Of a stretch of DNA of 5,844 nucleotides, positions 1-5,220 are shown one piece after another. This stretch comes from Deltaproteobacteria bacterium (GTDB lineage: Bacteria; Desulfobacterota; DSM-4660; Desulfatiglandales; HGW-15), in assembly GCA_021737245.1 (NCBI GenBank), contig JAIPEI010000250.1:1-5844 (forward strand), in the 5' to 3' direction. Below the pieces are notes generated by a model. It was not told the DNA's origin, did not search any database, and saw only the letters and a program-made list of their open reading frames with translations. Each line of letters opens with the position of its first letter. Position 1 is the stretch's first letter. Both the position numbers and the translations under genes were made by a program.

Positions 1-1548
1 GTCGGGCCGGATGGCAAGCGCCCTTTCATAGGCCGTGACGGCCTCCCTGTACTCCCCCAGGTGGTGATGTATCATGGCCAGGTTACGGTGTAGAAGCGCG
101 TTGTCCGGCGCTTCCTCCAGCTGCCGGCTCAACGCCTTCCCCAGGAACCGGTAGGCCATATTCTGCTTCATATCGCTGAAGTTCAAGAGCCATCCGAAGC
201 CCACAATCAACGACAGGTAGACCGCGAAGCAGACGCCCACAAACCGGTTCTGGCGCTTGATCAGACCCGGCTCGGACGCCGACCGCTCCAGGCACTCCAC
301 GCGCTCCCGTATGCTGAAGTGATGCCAGCTCGGCAGATCCCGGATCCTGCCGCCGGCAAGGGCGATCCGCTCGAGGGACCGGATCACCGGGCCGGCTCCT
401 CCCATGGTATCCGCGGCGAACAGGTCGGCCTGGCGTTCGAAATGCCTCATGAAAAAGCCCATGAGAAACCGGAAATAGATCAGCATGGCCAGCAGGACCG
501 GGATCGACAGGCTCAGGTAAAATAGCCTGAGCGAGGCGGGGCTCCCGCTCTCCAGTGCTTCGACGAACAGGGGCCTGGACGCCAGAATATAGTAGAGCAG
601 ATCGAACAACCCGAAAGAGATCACCATGAACCCCAGGAAGAACAGGACGTAGAGCAGGAGGTGTTTGTACCGGGCGTGCCCCATTTCGTGGGCCATCACC
701 GCCTTGAGCTCCTCGACCGAAAGAAGGTTCATGAGCCCGTCCGTCACCAGGATGTAACGATATCGCGGAATGATCCCCATGATCCCGGCTGTGATCATAC
801 GCCCCTCGAAAAGAGGCCACCGGAGAAGCCCGCGGTAGCGAAACCCCCGCTCCGAGAAGAACCGCTCCAGCGCCTGCACCTTTTCCGTTCGTGGAAAGGG
901 TCTGCATCCCCACCAGGTCTGTATGAGACGCGGCATGAAGGTCATGAGGATCACCAGGAAGGCGGCAATGAGGAGCATCTGCCCTTCAGTCCGATCCAGG
1001 AATGCGCCCCGACCCGCCCAGGGCGTCAGCGCGATGAGGTCGAACAGGAGAGTCAGCCCGATCCAGGGAAAGACGATGGGCGCGTTCAACCGGAGGTTCC
1101 CGGCGATGAAGGCCCGGCGGTTCCCGGCCGCGCCGTAGGCCACGGCGTACACGGGGGAAACGAAGAACCAGATGGTCGCCAGGTACAGAAAAAACAGGGC
1201 CAGGGCGGCCGCGCCGGGAATCACGGAGAGGACCGCGGCTCCGGGGATGAGCTGGAGCCAGTAGCGCAAATGAAGCAAGTGGACGTTCAGTGCGAAGAGC
1301 ACCACGGCCAGGATGGACAGCTGTATAACGAGACGCTGGTAGGCCTCGGCCCGTCGACCCGAAGGCGGTTCTCCGGCCGCCCGTAAGGTTGTCTGCCGGG
1401 AAACCCTGCGGCAGTACAGGGCGAAGGCGATCCATCCCAGGACGTGGAAGAGAAACGCGAAGGCGGCCGGCTGCCCCACGCGGCCTTCCGTGGGAGCGGT
1501 GTTGTACACCAGCAGGACGACGATCAGGTAGATGATGTTGTTGAACAT
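1..1548 (-). CDS. M48 (Ste24-like) membrane metalloprotease with C-terminal TPR, partial (3' end outside window)
   Basis: Reading down from the ATG at 1546-1548 the frame stays open for 516 codons to the window edge. Seen: several hydrophobic segments before the catalytic part (roughly residues 2-16, 28-46, 72-92, 101-138, 155-174 and 190-207), then the zinc-protease motif HEMGH at 287-291 inside AVMAHEMGHARYKH, two more hydrophobic segments (about 297-321 and 340-367), and FERQAD at 370-375, whose E371 should be the third zinc ligand. Another membrane segment follows at about 436-455. Residues 480-516 read like one TPR unit (NLAMIHHHLGEYREA, YERALAIRPD), so further TPRs may lie beyond the edge. 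Known for the family: M48/Ste24-type enzymes cleave membrane-associated or misfolded substrates in the membrane. The substrate here is unknown. The start lies 7 nt after the permease stop, with AGGGTGA (overlapping the permease's last codons) as ribosome site, so the two are probably translationally coupled. Confidence 0.88.
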   Translation of the reverse strand, partial: MFNNIIYLIVVLLVYNTAPTEGRVGQPAAFAFLFHVLGWIAFALYCRRVSRQTTLRAAGEPPSGRRAEAYQRLVIQLSILAVVLFALNVHLLHLRYWLQLIPGAAVLSVIPGAAALALFFLYLATIWFFVSPVYAVAYGAAGNRRAFIAGNLRLNAPIVFPWIGLTLLFDLIALTPWAGRGAFLDRTEGQMLLIAAFLVILMTFMPRLIQTWWGCRPFPRTEKVQALERFFSERGFRYRGLLRWPLFEGRMITAGIMGIIPRYRYILVTDGLMNLLSVEELKAVMAHEMGHARYKHLLLYVLFFLGFMVISFGLFDLLYYILASRPLFVEALESGSPASLRLFYLSLSIPVLLAMLIYFRFLMGFFMRHFERQADLFAADTMGGAGPVIRSLERIALAGGRIRDLPSWHHFSIRERVECLERSASEPGLIKRQNRFVGVCFAVYLSLIVGFGWLLNFSDMKQNMAYRFLGKALSRQLEEAPDNALLHRNLAMIHHHLGEYREAVTAYERALAIRPD

Positions 1549-1555
1549 GGGGGTG

Positions 1556-2488
1556 TCACCCTGGGTAGTGCAGGAGCCCCAGCCAGACCACATAGGTGGC
1601 CGAGGAAAGGAGCGTTGACATGGAGACCGCGGCGGAGGCCTGATCCGGAGAACCTCCCAGCTCCACCGCCATGACGTAGCTCACGGTTGCGGCGGGGGCG
1701 GCGAGCAGGATGAGCCCGGGAAGAAAGCCGGCCTCCGGGATACCCATCAGGCGAAACAGCAGGAGACCGGCCGCCGGCAGGACGACGAGCTTGAGACCGG
1801 CCGACGCCAGCACGTACCTGAGCTGGTTGCGCACCAGCCCGAAGGAAAGAGACGCCCCGATGACCAGGAGCGCCATGGGCAGGGCCATGCCGCTCACGAT
1901 CTTCAGGGTGCGGCCGACGATCACGGGCAGCGGCAGGCCCGACAGGTTGAAGGCCACGCTTGCCAGCAGGGACAGGATCACCGGATTTCCGCCCACCGTC
2001 TTGACCGCGGTCCCCAGCCTCGATCTCCCCTTACTCCCCCCGGAAAACGCCTGAAGCCCGACAACCGACAGGAGATTCTGGAGCAGCATGAGAAACCCGG
2101 CCAGGATGCTCGCCCGGGTGAATCCCTCCTCTCCCAGCAGGTAGAAGGCCACGGCGAACCCGATGTACCCCAGGTTCCCGTGGACAGACGACTGGATAAA
2201 CGTCCCCATCTCGTCCCGCGGGATCGAAAGGGCGCGGCCGATCACGATCGCAGCGACAAAGACCGACCCGACCGGTACCAGGGTCCCCACAAGGATCTCG
2301 GGCCGAAACTGCGCGCTGAACGATGCCGTGGCCAGGGCTTGAAAGATCATCGCCGGGATGGCCACGTAGTACACCAGGCGGTTCAGGGACACGGTCATGT
2401 TTGCCGGAAGAAACCCGAACCGGCGCACCATGACGCCGACGAGGATCACAAGGAAAACGGGAACGATGGTTTCCAGGATGTGGAGCAT
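1556..2488 (-). CDS. AEC-family (auxin efflux carrier type) permease
   Basis: A 310-aa inner-membrane protein that is hydrophobic almost throughout, consistent with the family's usual ~10 helices and ~300-residue length. Family-typical stretches are the N-terminal segment PVFLVILVGVMVRR (residues about 10-23), LNRLVYYVAIPAMIFQALA (36-54), HGNLGYIGFA (about 103-112), the NPVILSLLASVAFNLSGLPLP segment, LPMALLVIGASLSFG, and a C-terminal AAPAATVSYVMAVELGG. Known AEC proteins move small organic anions or amphipathic compounds such as malate, malonate or auxin-like acids; the substrate cannot be read from sequence. The ATG at 2488 is the first possible start in frame, since a TGA lies seven codons upstream. 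It lacks a strong Shine-Dalgarno of its own; a better one (2527-2533) sits 38 nt upstream in front of a nine-codon mini-ORF. The M48 protease gene follows after 7 nt, so this is the middle of an operon. Confidence 0.9.
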   Translation of the reverse strand: MLHILETIVPVFLVILVGVMVRRFGFLPANMTVSLNRLVYYVAIPAMIFQALATASFSAQFRPEILVGTLVPVGSVFVAAIVIGRALSIPRDEMGTFIQSSVHGNLGYIGFAVAFYLLGEEGFTRASILAGFLMLLQNLLSVVGLQAFSGGSKGRSRLGTAVKTVGGNPVILSLLASVAFNLSGLPLPVIVGRTLKIVSGMALPMALLVIGASLSFGLVRNQLRYVLASAGLKLVVLPAAGLLLFRLMGIPEAGFLPGLILLAAPAATVSYVMAVELGGSPDQASAAVSMSTLLSSATYVVWLGLLHYPG

Positions 2489-2490
2489 GG

Positions 2491-2520
2491 CTACGCTGGA
2501 TCCACTTCAAACAAAGCCAA
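2491..2520 (-). other. Nine-codon leader mini-ORF before the permease
   Basis: A TTG at 2520-2518 lies 6 nt after AAAGGAG (2527-2533 on the minus strand). It opens a nine-codon frame (LALFEVDPA, first residue Met if initiated) ending in TAG at 2493-2491, just 2 nt before the permease ATG. The only strong ribosome-binding site in this spacer belongs to the mini-ORF and not to the permease, so permease translation may rely on ribosomes terminating here and restarting. This is inference from spacing; a chance arrangement is possible. Confidence 0.35.
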
Positions 2521-2526
2521 GACCGG

Positions 2527-2533
2527 CTCCTTT
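2527..2533 (-). promoter_or_regulatory. Strong Shine-Dalgarno in the permease leader
   Basis: AAAGGAG read on the minus strand. It is 38 nt from the permease ATG, too far for direct use, but 6 nt from the TTG of the mini-ORF. The 80-nt spacer also holds a weak GC-rich inverted repeat (CCCGC / GCGGG) without a T-run, which I do not call a terminator. Confidence 0.4.
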
Positions 2534-2568
2534 CGCAACCCGCCGCTCGCGCGGGGGCTTCTTTCCGT

Positions 2569-2862
2569 TCACCGACTTCTCTTCTCGACCAAGTGCTCCC
2601 AGTCCGGCCCGAACGGGTAAATGTCGTCGGTCTCTCCCTGCGCATCCACCACCGGATGCCCTTCATTGTACCACCGGAACAGGCCGCCGCGCAGGTTCAG
2701 CACGGACAGGGCGCCGGCGGCCAGGGCCTCCACACGAATCTCCGCCACGTCGTAGCGCAGCGCGATCTTCTGCTCCACCCACCAGAGCGAGAGCCGGGCC
2801 CGGGCGGAGCCCGTCCATGCCAAGACCCGTAGCAAGACCAGGACCCGTCGAAGGGAAATCAT
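2569..2862 (-). CDS. Short membrane-anchored protein with rhodanese C-terminal end, catalytic core missing
   Basis: A 97-aa product. Residues about 5-28 are hydrophobic with scattered arginines and could be a membrane anchor. Residues 52-91 (SVLNLRGGLFRWYNEGHP, then IYPFGPDWEHL) look like the last part of single-domain rhodaneses, where an NL.GG.F.W.NEG.P stretch is followed by a .HPY...W..L tail. Residues 30-49 (EQKIALRYDVAEIRVEALAA) resemble the lead-in found at the start of such anchored rhodaneses. What should lie between them, including the aspartate-rich DVR.PEE region and the active-site Cys loop (CxxGxRS type), is absent, and the protein contains no cysteine at all. Sulfur transfer is therefore not expected. 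The start ATG overlaps the upstream stop (ATGA, 2859-2862), with GGAGG about 9-10 nt upstream. It is either an internally deleted rhodanese (pseudogene-like) or a repurposed small membrane protein. The fold assignment is from memory of the family, not a search. Confidence 0.6.
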   Translation of the reverse strand: MISLRRVLVLLRVLAWTGSARARLSLWWVEQKIALRYDVAEIRVEALAAGALSVLNLRGGLFRWYNEGHPVVDAQGETDDIYPFGPDWEHLVEKRSR

Positions 2863-3032
2863 TCGCCCGAGCCCTCCGGGAGGAGCTCCAGGGTGGCGTT
2901 CAGCCCGGCGAGGGTCAATTCGCCCTCGTCCTGATACCGGTTCAATCCCTTCGAGACGAAGAGAATACCGGTCGCCGCCGCCGCGGCGAGAATGACCGCC
3001 GCCCCCACCCAGACCCTCCGCTTTCCCGTCAT
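2859..3032 (-). CDS. Small membrane-anchored protein resembling only the N-terminus of a penicillin acylase
   Basis: A 57-aa product: basic start (MTGKRR), one hydrophobic helix at about residues 8-26, then an extracytoplasmic tail. The tail segment YQDEGELTLAGLNATLEL (residues 33-50) resembles the start of the mature part of penicillin acylase / N-terminal-nucleophile amidases, which run P..dG.l.l.GL.a.VeV.RDe.G.PHI. The similarity ends there: LPEGSGE and a stop follow, so none of the catalytic Ser or either chain is present, against 700-800 residues in the family. A strong AAAGGAGG lies at 3039-3046. Tandem ATGs occur at 3035 and 3032; I prefer 3032 because it gives 6 nt spacing rather than 3. 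Starting further upstream would put the promoter -10 inside the gene. The next gene overlaps by 4 nt. It could be a truncated gene remnant or a genuine small membrane protein. Confidence 0.6.
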   Translation of the reverse strand: MTGKRRVWVGAAVILAAAAATGILFVSKGLNRYQDEGELTLAGLNATLELLPEGSGE

Positions 3033-3038
3033 CATGCT

Positions 3039-3046
3039 CCTCCTTT
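3039..3046 (-). promoter_or_regulatory. Ribosome-binding site deciding the start of the 57-aa gene
   Basis: AAAGGAGG on the minus strand, 3 nt from the ATG at 3035 and 6 nt from the ATG at 3032. The spacing favours the second ATG; either choice changes the protein by one methionine. Confidence 0.75.
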
Positions 3047-3126
3047 GAAGATCCGAACGGCGGCTCTCCCGCTTTCGGGTCCCGCGCCGCGGCTCCCGCT
3101 CCGGCAACATGGTGCCTCGATCCCGG

Positions 3127-3155
3127 ATGATAGGACATGGTCGTAAACGTGTCAA
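3127..3155 (-). promoter_or_regulatory. Sigma-70 promoter for the left (minus-strand) operon
   Basis: On the minus strand TTGACA (3155-3150) is followed by exactly 17 nt and TATCAT (3132-3127). This is a perfect -35 and a five-of-six -10. Transcription should start near 3120, leaving a leader of about 85 nt before the 57-aa gene. It lies back-to-back with the plus-strand promoter at 3198-3226. Confidence 0.75.
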
Positions 3156-3197
3156 AAGGTATAGCGGCGGAAAACAGCCGGTCCGGTCTTAAAGCGG

Positions 3198-3226
3198 TTG
3201 ACTTGAAGAACCGCATTGAGTATTTA
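3198..3226 (+). promoter_or_regulatory. Sigma-70 promoter for the 53-aa gene
   Basis: TTGACT (3198-3203), 17 nt, TATTTA (3221-3226). It diverges from the promoter at 3127-3155, with the two -35 elements about 42 nt apart, so one bound regulator could affect both. The predicted leader is about 110 nt. Together the two promoters account for most of the 313-nt gene-free stretch 3033-3345. Confidence 0.6.
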
Positions 3227-3270
3227 GATTGATTCCCCGGGCAACACGGCCGTTCCGGCAGCGGAGCGAG

Positions 3271-3307
3271 CCGGCATGAGGAGCAGGTGCGAAACACGCA
3301 TGCCTGG
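3271..3307 (+). other. Leader hairpin upstream of the 53-aa gene
   Basis: CCGGCATG (3271-3278) pairs with CATGCC (3299-3304) and, after one bulged T, GG (3306-3307). A small inner stem GTG/CAC (3287-3289 with 3295-3297) closes a CGAAA loop. It lies in the predicted 5' untranslated region about 40 nt before the ATG. TCCGGCAG occurs on both sides of it (3254-3261 and 3321-3328). I do not recognise a known riboswitch class. Confidence 0.35.
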
Positions 3308-3345
3308 TGTGAAGACCGGGTCCGGCAGGAAGGGGTGAAACGCCG

Positions 3346-3507
3346 ATGAAGGGCGAAAAAAATGGTTCCAAGGAAAAACTGATCGATATTCTTCAAAACG
3401 TCCTGCAAACGGACATCGACCTGGGGTTTCTCGCGGCCCTGAAGAAGACGGAAATCGAAACGCTCGTGGCCTGCGTCCGGAATCGGGTGGAGCACCCTCC
3501 CAGGTGA
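3346..3507 (+). CDS. Small hypothetical helical protein (53 aa)
   Basis: ATG at 3346, stop TGA at 3505-3507. The product starts with a charged, disordered-looking tail (MKGEKNGSKEK), followed by an amphipathic helical pattern (LIDILQNVLQTD, then FLAALKKTEIETLVACVRNRVE) with one cysteine at residue 43. There is no signal peptide or membrane helix, so it is probably cytoplasmic. Support for a real gene: a well-spaced GGGGTGA about 7 nt before the ATG, its own promoter at 3198-3226, and codon use in step with the GC-rich neighbours apart from an A-rich start. It resembles short uncharacterised proteins I associate with sulfate-reducing or syntrophic deltaproteobacteria, but I cannot name a family or function. 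It is followed by 146 nt before the next plus-strand gene, which has its own promoter. Confidence 0.65.
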   Translation: MKGEKNGSKEKLIDILQNVLQTDIDLGFLAALKKTEIETLVACVRNRVEHPPR

Positions 3508-3529
3508 CGGCGCCGCAGGTGCGCTCGAT

Positions 3530-3559
3530 TTGACATGGACATTCGTCCGGTTCCATGAT
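3530..3559 (+). promoter_or_regulatory. Sigma-70 promoter for the 61-aa membrane protein
   Basis: TTGACA (3530-3535), 18 nt, CATGAT (3554-3559): a perfect -35 and a four-of-six -10. The leader would be about 88 nt. The -10 sits at the edge of the inverted repeat at 3545-3583. Confidence 0.5.
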
Positions 3560-3583
3560 AGGGAAATTCCGCTCGGAACGGAC
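3545..3583 (+). repeat. Inverted repeat across the -10 and predicted transcription start
   Basis: GTCCGGTTCC (3545-3554) and GGAACGGAC (3575-3583) are complementary apart from one missing base, with a 20-nt centre that itself holds the near-palindrome GGAAATTCC. Its place over the -10 and start site fits either an operator for a dimeric regulator or an early leader hairpin. No regulator gene is adjacent. Confidence 0.35.
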
Positions 3584-3653
3584 CTGTATCTTCCAGTCTT
3601 GCCGCCGGCCCGGCGCGACAGACGCCCGCGCCCGGCACTTCCAAGGAGGCTCC

Positions 3654-3839
3654 ATGGACACTCCCAGAAAGCTGGCCGTACTCATCGTCATGATCGTGCC
3701 CACCTTTGTCGGGGCCGGAGCGGTTTGGGATCTCTTCGAGAGTTGGATCGCCGTCCTGATCTGGGTCGTCATCATGGGCGTGGTCGCGGGAAACATCCTC
3801 ACGGGCAAGCTGTTGACCGGCGGAGACCACGAGGCCTGA
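3654..3839 (+). CDS. Small integral membrane protein, two predicted helices (61 aa)
   Basis: The start ATG at 3654 is chosen because AAGGAGG (3643-3649) lies 4 nt before it; the frame is open further upstream to 3555, but that longer version begins in the promoter region and reads like non-coding sequence. Two hydrophobic stretches, residues about 7-24 (AVLIVMIVPTFVGAGAVW) and 32-49 (IAVLIWVVIMGVVAGNIL), are joined by a short acidic turn (DLFES). The tail is short and hydrophilic (GGDHEA). With MDTPRK at the N-terminus it would be an inner-membrane hairpin with both ends on the same side, probably cytoplasmic. I recognise no family. It has its own promoter at 3530-3559 and stands alone, with a convergent gene downstream. 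Confidence 0.7.
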   Translation: MDTPRKLAVLIVMIVPTFVGAGAVWDLFESWIAVLIWVVIMGVVAGNILTGKLLTGGDHEA

Positions 3840-3886
3840 TCCCTGCTTTTACCCCCTGACCCCGCCTTCGCCCTCTCCCCGGCATG

Positions 3887-3910
3887 GGCCTTTTCCGACC
3901 GGTAAAGGCC
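3887..3910. terminator. Inverted repeat between convergent genes (weak terminator candidate)
   Basis: GGCCTTT (3887-3893) and AAAGGCC (3904-3910) form a perfect 7-bp stem around a 10-nt loop, midway between the plus-strand stop at 3839 and the minus-strand stop at 3978. An alternative outer pairing exists (GGGCC 3886-3890 with GGCCC 3913-3917). No T-run follows on either strand, so intrinsic termination would be weak. Nothing else is visible in the 138-nt gap. Confidence 0.3.
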
Positions 3911-3977
3911 GAGGCCCACGCGCAGTCCGCCCTTACCGCCCTTTCCCGGCACGTGTCCACCGGTGACGATGCTCCGG

Positions 3978-4154
3978 CTAGCCCTTCCGGGGTGAGCGGG
4001 GTTTCACCCGGTACATGAGGCATTCCCTGCCGGAATGTTGATACACCTTCGCGGACGGGAGCTGCTTCGACTTGAACTTCATGGCTCGACATCCGTGAGG
4101 GTAACGGGCGTCCCACGTGACATGGTAATGCGTGCACCGGTGGCAGTCGATCAT
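3978..4154 (-). CDS. Small four-cysteine protein of unknown function (58 aa)
   Basis: The product begins MIDCHRCTHYHVTWD, continues with PHGCRAMKFKSKQLPS and ends in a basic tail (KPRSPRKG). Cysteines fall at residues 4, 7, 22 and 44, with histidines at 5, 9, 11 and 20. The CxxC pair plus two later cysteines suggests a metal-bound (probably zinc) mini-domain. Short proteins with C..C.(H/Y)(Y/F).(V/I)TWD..(F/Y)P.GC(R/K).(M/F).FKS recur in deltaproteobacteria, and I recall database labels of 'uracil-DNA glycosylase' on some; at this size it cannot be that enzyme. The only in-frame ATG is at 4154, with no Shine-Dalgarno, 37 nt after the epimerase stop, so translation may depend on read-on from that gene. 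The frame is open upstream into the epimerase gene, but no ATG, GTG or TTG lies in frame between the two genes. Confidence 0.72.
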   Translation of the reverse strand: MIDCHRCTHYHVTWDARYPHGCRAMKFKSKQLPSAKVYQHSGRECLMYRVKPRSPRKG

Positions 4155-4191
4155 GATCCAGGAGGCGGGCCGGTCACCCGGCGGGCGTGCA

Positions 4192-5166
4192 TCAGGCTCC
4201 GTAGTACTCGCGGTACCAGGAGAGGAAGTACCGGACCCCGTCGCGCAAGGATGTTTTCGGTTCAAAGCCGAGCAGGTTCCGCGACTTCTGGATGTCGGCG
4301 GAGGTCTCCGGCACGTCCCCCGGCTGCATGGGCAGCAGGTTTTTTTTCGCTTCCCTGCCCAGCTCCTCCTCGATGATACGGATGAACTCCATGAGCTCAA
4401 CGGTGCTGGCGTTACCCAGGTTGAACAGTTCGCAGGGGAAGGGACGCTCCAGGGCGGCAACGGTGCCGTCCACGATGTCGTCGATGTAGGTGAAGTCGCG
4501 CTTCATTCTGCCCCGGTTGAAGACATCGATGGGCCGATCGTTGAGTATGGCGTCGGCAAACAGGAACAGGGCCATGTCGGGCCTTCCCCACGGGCCGTAC
4601 ACCGTGAAGAACCGCAGCCCCGTGGTGGGGATCTCGTAGAGGTGGCTGTACGCATGGGCCATCAGCTCGTTGGCCCGCTTGGTTGCTCCATAGAGGGACA
4701 CGGGCTGATCCACCCGGTCCTCTTCCCGGAAGGGATACTGGGTGTTCGCCCCGTACACCGAGGATGAGGAGGCATAGACGAAGTTGTCCACCCCGGCCTC
4801 TCTCGCCATTTCCAGGAGGTTCAAAAACCCCTCGAGGTTGCTCTTCTGGTATGAAAACGGGTCGATCAATGAGTAGCGCACGCCGGCCTGGGCCGCAAGG
4901 TTGCAGATTCGACCGACGGCGTTCGTCCGGAAGATCCTCCGCATCGCAGACAGGTCCTGGATATCCTCCTCGAAGAACTCGAACCCGTCGAACGGCTGCA
5001 GATGTGCCAGACGGGAACGCTTCAGGTTCGCATCGTAGTATGGATTGAGGTTGTCCACACCCATGACCCGGTGCCCCGTCTCGAGCAGCCTCCTCGAGAC
5101 GTGGTAGCCGATAAACCCCGCCGCTCCCGTGACCAGAACCGTCTTGTCCCTTTGCTCGCTCTTCAT
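4192..5166 (-). CDS. NAD-dependent nucleotide-sugar epimerase, probably UDP-glucuronate 4-epimerase
   Basis: A 324-aa extended short-chain dehydrogenase/reductase. Seen: the Rossmann glycine motif GAAGFIG (14-20) after a short basic start, acidic D38 at the end of the second strand (VDNLNPYYD, binds the NAD ribose), LAAQAGVRYS (90-99), SSSSVYG (133-139), the catalytic Y159-xxx-K163 (YGATK), VYGPWGRPDMALFLF (189-203), RDFTYIDDIVDG (223-234) and QPGDVPETSADI (281-292). The GPWGRPDMA and QPGDVPET stretches are the usual marks of UDP-glucuronate 4-epimerases, which interconvert UDP-glucuronate and UDP-galacturonate in the cytoplasm for capsule, O-antigen or LPS core. A UDP-glucose 4-epimerase or related activity cannot be excluded. 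The length is slightly below the family's ~335. The usual His before LAAQAG is Asn here (N89). The ATG at 5166 follows GGGGA at short spacing. The four-cysteine gene lies 37 nt downstream. Confidence 0.9.
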   Translation of the reverse strand: MKSEQRDKTVLVTGAAGFIGYHVSRRLLETGHRVMGVDNLNPYYDANLKRSRLAHLQPFDGFEFFEEDIQDLSAMRRIFRTNAVGRICNLAAQAGVRYSLIDPFSYQKSNLEGFLNLLEMAREAGVDNFVYASSSSVYGANTQYPFREEDRVDQPVSLYGATKRANELMAHAYSHLYEIPTTGLRFFTVYGPWGRPDMALFLFADAILNDRPIDVFNRGRMKRDFTYIDDIVDGTVAALERPFPCELFNLGNASTVELMEFIRIIEEELGREAKKNLLPMQPGDVPETSADIQKSRNLLGFEPKTSLRDGVRYFLSWYREYYGA

Positions 5167-5220
5167 GCTTCCCCGCTCGGTGTCAGCCGTTTATAGGTCG
5201 CAGAACCACTCCCCACCTCT

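Noticed and set aside
83..913. Long minus-strand frame of 276 codons
   Set aside because: It is out of frame with the M48 protease, which has the HEMGH and FERQAD motifs and TPR pattern over the same bases. This frame is Gly/Pro/Arg/Ala-rich with no recognisable domain, a typical GC-rich shadow.
986..1435. Minus-strand frame of 149 codons
   Set aside because: Overlaps the membrane-spanning N-terminal half of the M48 gene in another frame; composition is Arg/Pro-rich and there is no start signal.
3033..3155. Upstream start at 3155 for the 57-aa gene (98 aa)
   Set aside because: This start lies within the -35 element of the promoter and the added residues are Arg-rich and non-coding in character; AAAGGAGG sits directly before the 3035/3032 ATG pair.
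3271..3345. Possible c-di-GMP (GEMM) or other known riboswitch, or group II intron end, before the 53-aa gene
   Set aside because: Short stretches such as CACGCA look suggestive, but the expected conserved core and helix order are not there.
2863..3495. N-terminal extension of the rhodanese-like frame up to 3495 (308 codons in total)
   Set aside because: It would run through the divergent promoters and antisense to the 53-aa gene, and it lacks domain-like sequence before the ATG at 2862. That ATG has a ribosome site and the 4-nt overlap.
4132..4767. Plus-strand 211-codon frame opposite the epimerase
   Set aside because: Antisense to a gene with complete family motifs; no promoter or Shine-Dalgarno, and no recognisable domain.
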